DNA from: Pelargonium cotyledonis
Lineage: Eukaryota > Streptophyta > Magnoliopsida > Geraniales > Geraniaceae
Direction of reading: 5' to 3'
Assembly (NCBI GenBank): GCA_036897625.1
Contig: JAYMTA010000767.1
Span: forward strand, 1-24,411
Length of the DNA: 24,411 nt
Positions 8,209-19,500 of the stretch are shown piece by piece. The notes under the pieces are model-generated. The model had not been told where the DNA came from, made no database searches, and saw only the letters and a program-made list of their open reading frames with translations. The translations under genes and the position numbers were made by a program. Within the stretch, counting starts at the first letter, position 1; each line of letters starts with the position of its first letter.

Positions 8209-11200
8209 ATGAGAATCGCCGAGATCTCACATCCAATTCCCGATCACCGGCGATCGGGACCGGAGACGATTACAGAGCCTCAGTCTCTCCACAGTCACCT
8301 CCTCTCTCAAGTTGATTCCTCGATCAAGCTCTGCGAAAACGTAGCTCCCGATTCCAAGCTCGGCCAAATCGCCTCCGATCTCCGGAAGAGCCTGACTCGG
8401 TTGAGTCAACTCGCGCCCTTCCCCGACAACTCGTTCAAGCTCTACTTCTGAAAGCCCAGCTCCCGCCTCTGAAACGCCTGTGTCGCCCTCTGCAATGCAG
8501 CCGCGGCAGCCAAATCAGCATCTTCTTCCTCCGCAGCCGAAGATCGCGCTAGGCTCCGTCATGTGGCCGCCGACATGCTGTCTCTCGCCGGTGATGTATC
8601 CGGAGTCCCCTCTCCGGCGATCAAGGCCGCTTCGTTTTACTATAAGACAGGCTTGGCCTGGCACGATCTTCGCAAATTTGATGTTGCTTCGAGTTGCTTT
8701 GAGAAGGCGACGGAACTGGTGTCGAAGATCGAGGCTGAGAAAGTTTCCGATGCGGGAGAGAGGAAATTGTTGTTAGATTTGCATATCGCGAGATCTAAGA
8801 CTGCGTGGGAGGTTTCGGACAAGAATCTCGCGGTCACTCTGTTGAATCGAGCGAAGAATTTGATTTATGGATCGTCGGAGCACTGCAAAGCTCTGGCGAC
8901 TCAGTATTTGATACTTGGAAACAGTGGTCTGTTGTCGAAGAACGAGAGTCATGGTTCCAAGGAGGCTCTGAAGCTCATGAACGAAGCATTGGATCTGTGC
9001 GAGAAAGGATTGGCTATGACGAGGACACGGGAAGGGAAAATGGAACTGAAGGGGCTGAGGTCGAAAACGCTCCGGTTCATCGCGGCCGTACATTTGCAGA
9101 ATGAAGAGTACGAGAGTGTGATCAAGTGCGTTAGGGTTCTGAGAGACGATGATGATGGTGGGGACAGCCATCCTAGCTTGCCGGTGCTGGCCATGAAAGC
9201 GTGGTTGGGACTGGGAAGATACGCAGAGGCAGAGAAGGAGCTGAGGGGCATGGTGGTAAATAAGGGAATTCCTGAGGGAGTTTGGGTGTCCGCCGTGGAG
9301 GCTTATTTTCAGGCGGCTGGGACGGCCGGGGCAGAGACGGTAAAAGGGGTATTTTTGGGGCTATTGGGGCGGTGCCACGTCAGTGCTAGCTCAGCTATCA
9401 GGGTGGCTCACAGGGTGATTGGGGGCAGTGGAGAGGGGTCTAGAGTGAGGGCCAAGGTGGTGGCCGAGCTGGTCTCAGACGAGAGAGTGGTGCCTCTCTT
9501 TTCCGGTGAAGCTGCTTCTAAGGACAGAAGGGCTATGCATGCTGTTCTGTGGAACTGGTAATTTCACATGTCATATGCTATATATAGTTGTTTATGTTTT
9601 TTTAGTAGCTGAATTATGTCATGCAAATGGAATGGCTGAATGGCATGATCCAAGAGGCAAATGGTTGCATTTGGGTTATAAATTCTTTCTTGCATGATTG
9701 TCTTTTTAGGTTTGAGGCATTTGGTTCATGCAAAGTTAAACAATTCTGGTTTAGGCACATAATATTTGCACATAAAAAGATATGTGGGATTGCATTTTTG
9801 GTTGCTCTTATTTTTGTCTGGCTTTGATCTGAAATTGAAGTCTCTGAGTTTCTGCTCTATGTGTATCTCTTTCATTTGAAAATTGGATGGAGGGAATTTA
9901 GAACATTTGACTCTAAGCAAGAGGTGTTTTCATCTGTTGTACTGCCTATTTCTCTCCCATTTTCTCTTTTTCTTTGGAGTAGTTAAACTTCTCAATGAAT
10001 TTTGTTTTCAACAGTAAGAGATATCTAATCTACACAAGTGGGATTTGTCTCTCAAGGCTTTACAGCCCATGGGGTCTAACATATATCATTTTGTTCTGGT
10101 GCTGTGCTGCTACTTGGCTTGTGTGTGTGTCCTGTAATAAGCTGGACAAAAGAGCTTGGCTTAGAACTTTTTCAAAGTGTCATTTGAAGTGATCCCCTGT
10201 GGAAGAAGAGAATATCAATACGGCACTTTACATGCATATGAATATCATGTATGAAATGGCTTTAGGGAACTAAAGAACTTGTTCTATGATTTTATAATTT
10301 TTTCCCTTTGACTAAGCAAAAGAGCATTCTTGTTTCTCAACAATCCATTAACTTATGATGAGGGCATAATTTTTGTTAGAAGTATCCTCTGTAAATCAGA
10401 TCTTTCACTCCATTTCCTTTGTCTTCGCAGTGCTGCAGATCATTTTCGGTTAAAGGATTATGAGACAGCTGCTGAGATGTTTGAGAAATCAATGCTATAT
10501 GTTCCATATGACGTAGAGAACAGAGTTATTCGAGCAAAGGGTTTTAGAGTATTATGTCTATGCCATCTTGGTCGGTCACAGCTAGATAGAGCTCAAGAAT
10601 ATATTAATGAAGCTGAAAAGGTAACCTAGATAATGATTTAGTTTGTTGGACTTCAGATCTTTTGTACTTAATATGTTCATTCTCTTATAATCCATGCCAG
10701 TTATGCAGTTACTGAACTTTCTAATGCTTTTTGAATTCTGCAGCTCGAACCCAACATAGCCTGTGCTTTCCTTAAGGTACTCCTGCTTTCACAGCTCATT
10801 TATATGTAAGCATACATACTTGAATTATTCTTTCATGGTTCTTGACTTTGCTTATGGTTCATGCAGTTCAAGATCTATTTGCAGAAAAATGACCACAATG
10901 GTGCCATTACTCAGATCCAATCTATGCCATCCTGCCTTGACTTCACTCCAGACTTCCTTCTCCTCTCAGCCCATGAAGCTGTTGCTTGTCACACTCTTCC
11001 CGTTGCTGTTGCTTCTCTCTCCAATCTCTTAAACTTCTATTCCTCGGGAAAGCCCATGCCAGTAACAGAAGTCATAGTGCTGCGCACGCTGGTCACAATC
11101 CTTACTGAAGCACCCGCCAACGAGCTGGAAGTCCTTAAATTCATGAGAAGAGCTCTCACCAGGGCGTCTGAACTTGGACCCGATAACTTCTTTGGAAAAG

Positions 11201-12659
11201 GGGAGGTAGGGAGAAGGGAAAGAAATTGGTTTGCAGTGACTTCATGGAATATTGGGACAACATCAGGAAAGGCAAAGAACTACGAAGTATGCGGTGAATT
11301 TTTTAGGTTGGCATCGGAATTTTATGGCATTCTGGTTGATGGGCAATCAGAAGAATACAATGTCATGGTCTGCAAATCATTAATCCTGACTGTGTCTGCC
11401 ATGATAGCTTCAGAGGATCAAAAGAAGGTTGCTTTGTCAGACACTGAAGTGAAACAAGCTGTTGAACTGCTAGACAAAGCAGGGAAGGTATGATACCTGT
11501 ATTATATCAGTTCACTTAAATAAGCATATTTTAGTATCTCGAATTTTCGCATTTCCATCATAAAGGTAACAAACCCTTAGGATGAGAATGCTTAAGTGGA
11601 TCCGGTAACTCTAGGAAGAGATGGGATAGCATCGGGTTGAAGTTAATATAGAGGGAGTAGCGAGGAAACTACGGTAACACTTAATTGGCTTCATAGAAGA
11701 GATAGAGGTTTAGATGGGATGGAGTGGAGAAGGATTATACGAGCATAGGATCTCAAAGAGCTTGGATTAGTTGATCCCAACAATGTTGGAGAAATGATTT
11801 GTTGGTTGTTATCGTATTATCATAATGATATTAGGTAGCCTTTGGATTATAATCGGTATGGGAATGAGAATGAGATTCTCATTTTTCATGTTTGGAATGG
11901 GAATCCCGTATTCTCATTCTCGTTTCGAAATTGTTAAATCCAAACGCTACCTTAATCGCTGCATTATTCCTGTGAGACTCATTTAGATTTTATGCATTTA
12001 TGCAGATACTGCCTTCACTCTCACCTGGTACTCTCCTCATTGAAGACCACATTTCCACAACTGATCCAAACCTCTTCTTCATATACACTTTCAATGCCTA
12101 TAACATCCACGGAAGACTCAACAACGTACCGTCCCAAAACCTTCTCGTAAAGAATTTCGCCAACTCGAAAGCTTGCAATCCAAACTATCTTCTCCACATT
12201 GGCCTCTGTGCCTCCCATGGTCCAAATCCCAACCCTGAAGTAGCCGCCTTTGCCCTAAACGAGTCCCTCTCGTCCCTCCTCTCCTCCCCTTCGCCGGACT
12301 ACCAAACAGTGGCTCTCATCGTCCGGACACTGATCTCAGTGACCAGCATCCACAAGGGCAATACAGATGACGATGCAGTGCTTGGAATGTACAAACAAGC
12401 ATACAGAATAATGGTCGGGTTGAAGGATGGCGAGTACCCCATTGAAGAGGTCAAGTGGCTTGCAATGACGGCTTGGAACCGAGCAGCCCTACCAGTCCGG
12501 CTGGGGCAGATCGATGTGGCAATGAAATGGATGAATGTAGGGTTGGAAATTGTTCGGAAGGTTTCGGGAATGGAGACTTATAGGGCTTGCATGGAGGATT
12601 TCATTGCTGAGTTTGAGAGGAAGTGTTTTGTGCACAAAGAAGGTGAAAAAGGCACTTAG
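8209..12659 (+). CDS. ZIP4: ZIP4/SPO22 meiotic crossover protein, with two in-frame TGA codons
   Basis: Exons are 8209-9557, 10431-10620, 10744-10776, 10867-11487 and 12006-12659. Junctions are GT-AG and phases close, giving 948 codons; I recall about 936 for Arabidopsis ZIP4. ZIP4/SPO22 is a tetratricopeptide-repeat (TPR) scaffold of the ZMM group, needed for class I crossovers on meiotic chromosomes. Recognisable blocks are MRIAEIS at the start, [107 protein letters not shown] (exon 2), [11 protein letters not shown] (exon 3, only 33 bases), [11 protein letters not shown] (exon 4), and [17 protein letters not shown] with [18 protein letters not shown] (exon 5). Codons 81 and 88 (8449-8451 and 8470-8472) are TGA. 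Everything after them is intact, so this is either a recent loss, a restart downstream (first in-frame ATG is codon 123, at 8575), or a sequence error. Confidence 0.9.
8449..8472 (+). pseudogene. ZIP4: Two nonsense codons in ZIP4 exon 1
   Basis: The frame from 8209 reads through KLYF, then [21 protein letters not shown] and continues open to the exon end. From memory, plant ZIP4 proteins have a conserved WKxxxRLWNACV motif here, so both stops would be Trp codons changed TGG to TGA. No frameshift is involved. If real and not bypassed, translation from 8209 stops after 80 residues. Confidence 0.6.
11590..11800 (+). mobile_element. Possible decayed LINE fragment in ZIP4 intron 4
   Basis: One forward frame near 11708-11790 reads [16 protein letters not shown], then a stop, then [12 protein letters not shown]. 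This recalls the C-terminal tail of plant LINE reverse transcriptase polyproteins (a D-x-x-x-W-R-x-R-I pattern followed by DP). It is short, contains stops, and no other domain is visible, so the call is tentative. Confidence 0.3.
11834..11951. mobile_element. Tourist-like MITE in ZIP4 intron 4 (copy A)
   Basis: A 118-bp element with inverted ends GGTAGCCTTTGGATT and (other strand) GGTAGCGTTTGGATT, differing at one base. TTA flanks it on both sides (11831-11833 and 11952-11954), the 3-bp duplication expected of PIF/Harbinger elements. The interior carries GGGAATGAGAATGAGATTCTC-like self-complementary words. It has no coding capacity. Confidence 0.75.
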
Positions 12660-13602
12660 AAGATGAAAATAGCAGCACATGGAGGTATGTAAATTTGCTT
12701 TACCTAATTTCGATATCATATCTAGCTTAATCATGAGTTTATGAATCAAAACGAACACAACACGTTAGATATAGTCATGTATATAGATTACCTTTCATTT
12801 TGTTAATTAGATCTACTAATCCATATTTACACTGACAACGAGTTCTATGTTAACCTTGGGTCTCTAGTACGAGACCCAAAGAGCGCAACTGCGTTAAATC
12901 TTGTAGGAAGAGTTTTGCTACTCAATCTGGATTAAGCCGAATGATTTACCCCTAAAGTTAAGACTTAAATATTTAAACCAGACGGTTTACTCCTAAAGTT
13001 AACACCTACTCAACTCATTGAACTTCCTCTTGATTAGGGGTGTTTAAAGGCAGAGCTGGGAGTTTGAATCTGTACCTCCTGGGCATCCAAATCTACTTAA
13101 AACTAATCCAGAATCAAACTGAAACTGATCCAATTCAATTCATTTAAGATCGAATCAGGGAAAACTGCTCATTTTGAATCGGCCGGATTCAGATCCCCTT
13201 TCAAATTACTCTTTTATCCTTTTGAATCCAATCGGGCTAGCCTTGAGCATAAAACTCGACAGCATTTCCGGCTGGTTCAACCCAACCACTTTTAGCGACC
13301 AAATACAGAAGTGGGCATAGCAAATCAAAGGCTCGAAAAATACAAATTTCCTGATTCCTACCAAATCATCAACGGTCTTATATTAAAACAAAACGATTCA
13401 GAACATAAACCCAAAACCATTTCCGCAACCCGATTAATACTTTCTTAAGAGTTCATAGTCTCAGTAAAACAGTACAGTACCTACAAATTAGAACAGCCTG
13501 TAAATATATACTATCTACATCTATTGCTCACACCAGAGCTACTTAATCCAGGCTTCATATAACTTTAGTTAAAAAGTCACCTTCTTGTCTTCAGACTTCC
13601 TC
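12660..13602. other. Intergenic DNA between the convergent ZIP4 and ELOF1 3' ends
   Basis: Both 3' UTRs must lie here. I see no gene. A 40-bp-spaced pair of TTTACYCCTAAAGTTAA boxes occurs at about 12945 and 12986. A TAGGGGTGTTTAAA word at about 13035 resembles the outer end of plant hAT-type MITEs, followed by GATCCAATTCAATTC-like words, but no partner end is clear. Confidence 0.45.
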
Positions 13603-14753
13603 CTAACCGTCGTCTTCAGGGTTGTTCACCCGTTCACATTCATCGATCCATTCGCTATATCTGCAAGACATAATACATAGATTCTTGAATTCATTCAAAA
13701 TATATGCATTATAAAAAGTGCCTACAACGAGAGAGAGAGAGAGAGAAAGTGTTTGTACATACACGTCGATTGGCTCGGACAAAGCTGCAAAAACAATGTG
13801 AAGGACGAGTCAGTTTAATAAAGGAACTCTCAAATTCATCCACAGCATTATCCATGCCAAAATTGTACTAAAAATCTTTAAGGAAGCGTTTGGATTATAA
13901 AAAATTGGAACAAGAATGGGAATGTGATTTCCGTTCCAAAGCCATTTTCATAAGCAAAGTCATAATCCAACAAGAATCTCATTCATTCACTAAGTTTAAA
14001 CAAAATGCCATCTAAGTTTACAATCACAACCAACAATTCGAACACAAGAAGTTCATGGTAAAATAGCATTCATGTATGTGTCATGATGCACCAAAATATA
14101 CCAATCAAAAGCAAAAGGACCGTGCAGCAAACCTGTGATGGTAGTGCTGAAACTTTCTTGGCATATCCCGCATATGGCTTCTCCAATCAAGTTCTTCATG
14201 TCGCTGAAACCGAGAAAACACCAAAGATGAATGAGAGTCAATGAATAATGAAGTTAACAAATGGGACGGGTCAAGACTTGCATCTCGAACCTTTCCGATT
14301 TACAAAACCATATATTTTAAGTTTTCCTTCGGTTTTGTACTTTCTTTTCCCTAAACTAAACGGTGCTCTTTTTCACCAAATGTTCCGACATTCAAGAATC
14401 AAGAGGCAAAACTCATTACAAATGACAATGTAAGAGTTAATCATTTGAAATCCCGTGTCGTAGCCATATTTTGAATCCTGTTGGATTTGAGCCAAAATCC
14501 AAATCCAATGTTTCAAAATCAAATACAAGAATCCAAACGAACCATTAGTGAATTCAAGAATTCTATACATTCATCCCAAACAAAAGATGCGACTATAGTC
14601 TATATAAGGTATGCAACATAAAACCCCGTAAATATCTTACATGCGGCATTCAACGCTTGTGCCATGGTTGCAAAAGGGGCAACTAAAGACCGTATCAAGC
14701 CTGTCCATCCGCTTCTTAGGAGGCGGCTTTGCCCTTGACTTCCTCTTCCCCAT
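13603..14753 (-). CDS. ELOF1: Transcription elongation factor 1 homologue (ELOF1/Elf1), four coding exons
   Basis: Coding exons on the minus strand, in order, are 14753-14641, 14203-14133, 13784-13763 (22 bases) and 13660-13603. All junctions are GT-AG and the product is 87 residues. It opens [20 protein letters not shown], the conserved basic tail that contacts nucleic acid in the Pol II complex. A zinc ribbon follows, with CPFC (Cys25, Cys28) and CGIC (Cys49, Cys52). [20 protein letters not shown] and IDECERVN complete the core. Elf1 proteins travel with RNA polymerase II in the nucleus and help it through nucleosomes; the human protein also serves transcription-coupled repair. The acidic tail seen in some plant copies is very short here (NNPEDDG). 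It is convergent with ZIP4. The exons are far too short for a simple ORF search. Confidence 0.93.
13728..13746. repeat. (GA)n microsatellite in ELOF1 intron 3
   Basis: A GA run of about 18 bases occupies much of the 102-bp intron between the 22-base exon and the last exon. On the gene's strand it is a CT tract close to the donor side. Length changes could affect splicing of the adjacent micro-exon; that is speculation. Confidence 0.7.
13882..13973. mobile_element. Degenerate MITE in ELOF1 intron 2 (copy B)
   Basis: The left end GGAAGCGTTTGGATTATAA and interior GGAACAAGAATGGGAATG match copies A (11834) and C (17858). The right end is reduced to CATAATCCAACA, so the outer bases have been lost or replaced. 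It lies between the second and third ELOF1 coding exons. Confidence 0.55.
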
Positions 14754-14764
14754 AGCTCACGACT

Positions 14765-15400
14765 CTGAAAACAGGAACACAAATTAACTTCAAAAGCTAC
14801 CCAAACTAACAAAAATCAACTGAAGAAGAACAATAGGAAAATTCATCAAAACACACCTAAACCCAAATCCCAAGTTTAAGTGAAGCTTTCAAATTTTTAT
14901 GTTTCACAAAGCAAAATTGAAAACAACTTTATTTGTAAAAACAACAACTAAACATACAAAGAAACCCAAAATTTCACTGCAATTTTCTCGGGAGCCAAAC
15001 AAAAACAAACATTAACAAACCATATTCCCCGGGAGTCTCTTTAAAGACAGGAAATAAGCTCCTGCAATATTCTCCTATGACAACTTTAACTGAAATTTGA
15101 AGAAGAATTGTTTTACCAATCAATTGGAGAAGAAGAAAAAAAACTAAATATACAAAGAAACCCAAAATTTCACTGTAATTTTCTCGGGAGCCAAACAAAC
15201 AAACAAACAACAAAAACGCTAATGAAACAAATCTCAAGACCAAAAAAGCTTACCGAGATCAAGGATACGACGAAAATTAGCGTAAACAAGTTGCGATCTG
15301 TGAATCAAAATCAGATCAAAAACTGGTCACGAGAACATACAATTTCGATGAAAATTTACAGAGAAAAATAGAGGAAAAAGTGTTAAATTTCACGGCTCAC
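14765..15400 (-). other. Probable ELOF1 5' UTR intron
   Basis: On the minus strand a donor GTGAGC at 15400-15395 and an acceptor TTTTCAG ending at 14765 enclose 636 bp. The ATG is 10 bases past the acceptor. The upstream leader exon would lie between 15401 and about 15500. The frame is not constrained, so the exact donor is a judgement. Confidence 0.55.
14948..15205. repeat. Duplicated ~60-bp block inside the ELOF1 5' UTR intron
   Basis: The same block, starting CTAAAYATACAAAGAAACCC and including TTTTCTCGGGAGCCAAACAA, occurs at about 14948-15010 and 15143-15205, 195 bp apart, with only a couple of differences. The spacer between the two copies is not obviously repeated. Confidence 0.75.
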
Positions 15401-15414
15401 CTGTGAACAACAAC

Positions 15415-15422
15415 AAACCCTA
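15415..15422. promoter_or_regulatory. Telo-box in the ELOF1 leader
   Basis: AAACCCTA (reads TAGGGTTT on the gene's strand) lies just upstream of the proposed 5' UTR intron donor. Telo-boxes are common near the starts of plant housekeeping and translation-related genes. Position supports this, but no function is shown. Confidence 0.45.
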
Positions 15423-15499
15423 GCGATTCTGATTGAGAGAAAAAACGAGGGCTTGGTGGTCTCTAGGAGGAGATGAGAAGAGACTTGCACCGGGAAGAG

Positions 15500-16300
15500 A
15501 ACGGCGTCGTTTCTTGTTACATAGATCTATCTAGAAGGAGACAAGTATGATTCCTAACGACAGACCGTTAAAATAGTGCCGCCAATATATACCAAACCGA
15601 CAGGTCGTTAATAAATTGCAATTAGTTTCCCCAATTACTTTTTATTTATTTATTTTTTTTACTTATCATTCGTTACTTTATTTTGTAACAGTGATTGATA
15701 CTTTGGTACGTAGTGGTTCCTTCAATTTGAAGCATGAAAATACAAAACACTGAATCTAGAAACCAATGACGAAAATAGTTTCCTCTTAACCTTCAATAAT
15801 TTATTTAAAACGAATTACACGGAAGTTTCAGTTTAATTTTTAATAACCCATTTAAAACAGATCACTCTTTGTTTACGGTGATTCATCAAAGTACCTTCCT
15901 CCTAGATCCACTCTTAGCTCATTTCGGTCCATCAACGTCGTCGCTTCTTAGGTTTCGTAATCTTTACTTGTCATGAATGTCAAGATCGTCTATTTTCAAG
16001 TTGACTTATCAATAAATTATTTTGTAGTATTTCTCCTCATGTTACAATTCATAATTGGCTGGTTCAAAAGTTACCTTAAAAAGTTAAATTGGAAAAACAC
16101 TTGGATCCAAGTGTGATAACTCATTTGAATTATCGTCCGTCGTAACAATATTGTTCGATTAACATATTTGCACTTTGGGCCCGAGCAAACCGGTGACGCA
16201 TTTGCCAGCTCCAACTCAAAACAGCATATGTTTACAAAAAGTATGACCAAAATTAGCAAAGAATGCTAATACATATACAACAAACAAAAGTTACAACTGA
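15500..16300. other. Intergenic DNA between ELOF1 and the methyltransferase gene
   Basis: This stretch holds the presumed ELOF1 promoter (right of about 15500) and, further right, the 3' flank of the methyltransferase gene. No gene, tRNA or clear mobile element is visible. Two related words, AATTTATTTAAAACGAATTAC and AACCCATTTAAAACAGATCAC, lie about 60 bp apart near 15800-15865. Confidence 0.5.
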
Positions 16301-16523
16301 AATCTATGTCACAAATTACTTAATAAGCACATTATATGCCTTCTCTATTACCACTGTAAACAACAAAAGTTCATAGTTTTAAAGAAACTAACCGATGTGA
16401 AGTAAAATATCCGAAAGCCCATTTCATGAGTTCCTATAATCAGCTGACGAAAGCAATCAATTTTTCTCTCGAAAGATTATTAAAGTCACTTCACATTCAC
16501 TCACTATGCACAGATTCTGTTGT

Positions 16524-19500
16524 TTAACTGTCGGGACTCGTTACAGCTTCGGGAGCTTTCGCAACTGTTCGGGTAAAGCAAGCCAAAAACTCTGTGTTAC
16601 CCTTAGCACCCTTAAGAGGAGACTCAATCCAGCCTTTACTGCAGAATCCGAATTTCTCGACACCATTTATAATCTTCTCAATAACCTACGCAGTGAAATC
16701 CAATTAGTAGCACGTCTTGTTTCGGTTCTAGTCAATGCTTATGTTGTTCTACTTGTTAATTTGTATAAATGTGGGTGAAAAAAACTTTGGGTTAAATAGA
16801 ACTCGGTGCTCCTTATACGGCAAATTTTCAAGTTGTAAAATGAGAACGCGTGAGATATTAGGCCCGCCCCGTTTTAGGCTCGCGGCCTGAATTGCCAGTT
16901 ATAAATATTACCAAAGAAAAGAAATCTCGCATACCTCTTGATGAACTGTAGAATCTTTCACAATGCCACCTCTACCTACCTGTTTTAGATTATGAAAAAC
17001 TGAAATCAGATACAAACTAAGTTATTTAAATCGCTACAGACACGATCACACGGTCTGCAACAAATGAATTTCTTCTCCAACAAGAACAGAAGAATCGGTA
17101 TATTGAGAGTTCTTACTTGTGACCTCTGAGCCTCAAATTGAGGTTTAATCAGTGTTATTAATGTTGATTCTTCTTTCATCAGATTAACAACAGCAGGCAT
17201 GACCTGCGTTTAGAAAAATAGAATAAAGCTTTATAGAGCTAGAATAAAAAACACAAAATGCGGTCATAATGATTAATCGTTAGGGTTGGACTTTCCCGTT
17301 ATACCCTTGTGTGCTCTTATTGTAGAAAACTCGAGGGATTCTAACTTCTAACTTACTTATTTTGGGATATTGTTGGGAATTCATGCATAATTAACTAACC
17401 GAAAGGGAAAGTAGTCACTCAAAGTCTCGAACGAGGACAAAAGTTTTAAGAACGTGGCCACTCATTTTGGGACAAAGAGAGCAATAAAGACATCCCTAAC
17501 AAGAAGATCTTCAAAGACCAAATAGAAATGTTTTAAAGTTCAAAAGTATTGGGTATCCGTGCGCAGGAAGATTATGTGATAAGAGTGCTAGGAAGCAAGA
17601 ACTTCATGACATTAAATAACAAGAAGCATTCTTCGAAAGCTTACCAAGAGAATGGAGATGAATGAAAGGTCAAGAGTCACCAAATCAACTTTTTGGGGGA
17701 GTTCAGTAAGGTATCTTAAATTTGTACGTTCTATCACGGATACACGTTCATCTTGACGGATTTGATATGCCACCTATTGAAGAAGTCAGCACATATATGA
17801 GTATGGGTATTCTTCCTTAAAAACCTTGAGAAAGATATGGCAATTAAAGAAAACTTGGGTAGCGTATGGATTAAAAAATTGGAATTCCAAAACCATTCTT
17901 ATGACCAAAAAAGTCGCATGTGAATCTAACTCTCATTCTCATTCTGGATTCTCATTCTTGAACAAAAAACTCTAATCCAAACGCTACTTGATTGCTAGCA
18001 TATTTGCAAAGGTTACGATAAAATAAGAAAAAAGAACATATATTACCTGTCCGTGACCAACATCAACTCCATAAACATGTGATGCACCGTACTGAAGCAA
18101 GCAATCAGTAAATCCTCCGGTGGATAAGCCTGCATCAACAGCCACTTTTCCCGCAACATCAACGCCCAGCTGCTCAATGGCAGCTTCTAACTTATGCCCT
18201 CCTCTGAATTAAATTATTAAATTCAGCTTTATCTCGCCAAATGTATAACAAAATTGAAATTTTGTGAAATGTAAATGATGAATGGTTTCAGAAGAGTAAT
18301 CACCTACATACATATTTCGGAATTTCAACCCTTATCTCTACAACTGATTTTTCAGAGACAGCTGTTCCAGCTTTGTCCACCACCTTTCCATCTACAAAAA
18401 CTCGACCTGCGCCATAGGTGTATCACACGAAGGAGAAACAAGTCAAGAATTGATCAAACAAACAAACTCCCTACATTGAATATGTTTCCATTGATAATCA
18501 AAATGGTTTTCTGTAGAAAAAAAAAATGATCAAATCAGATTTATATATCATAAATATTCAGTTCGATTTTTCAAATTTTTCTACCACCAAAGCATCAACT
18601 ATAGGGTGCTGTTCAAGTACACAACTTACCCCGTGCTATCCACGATTGTACAAAGGTCCGGCTGTATTGTTCGTACCTTTCAAGACACACCTCATCCAGC
18701 CTCTTTTTCCTGAATTTGTTAACATCAAAATGCAATTGGATACAAAAGATGGGATATGAGTTTTGGACCAATATTCACACTAAAAGCAACAGCAGTAATG
18801 TTAGAGTATAAAATTAAAATGGGACCTCCAAACAATCAGTTTAAACATATAATTGAGTTGGTCTTCTACGATGTATTAGAGCCGTGTAAATCTAGACGCG
18901 TGCATCGACCACATGCAAAGCCATATGCCCTTGCACATGACAGAGCGTGTTAATAGTATGAAATTAAAATTAGGTTTTCAACTATCAGTTTAAACTTTTA
19001 GTTGAGTTGGTCCACTACAATTAACATTGCACATCCTGTTTCTTGCTTATCCAAATCATTTAACCTATTTCATATTTTATTGGTACAAGACAGAAAAATG
19101 GTTAATTTCAGAAAGCAAATTACAACACAAATAATCATGAAAAACAGACCTTGAAACTTACTTCTTTGGCCCTTTAATCTTCTCTGGTTTCGCAGCACAG
19201 AAGCTTCGAATGCGAAAATGACTCCCAGCTCTGTCCAATCCCCCTGAAAACAAGAAGAAACAATAAATTACAGGGTAATGTGAAAATCATTGGCATTTGA
19301 GCCTCTTGTGATGTACAAAATCGTGCGGTGAAGATGTTCAATAAAATTACTCAATGAACCCATAAGCTACCATACACAGTAACGTAATATTCACTTGTCA
19401 TTTGAGCCTCTTGTAAACAAGCAAAATCGCATCAAAGGAGTTCGACAAAATTACTCTATGAACTCATAAACAACAATACATAATGATGTGAAATTCACTT

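Noticed and set aside
8480-8776. 98-residue plus-strand open frame overlapping ZIP4 exon 1
   Set aside because: It is a Pro/Arg-rich shadow of the GC-rich ZIP4 exon in another frame with no family resemblance.
8773-9251. Antisense open frames of 100-132 residues across ZIP4 exon 1
   Set aside because: Their composition is that of complement reading of a TPR-coding exon; no motif or start context supports them.
14430-14570. ATCCAAATCCAATG/GAATCCAAACG words in ELOF1 intron 1 resembling the MITE termini
   Set aside because: I could not pair two ends or find a target duplication, so it is not listed as a fourth MITE copy.
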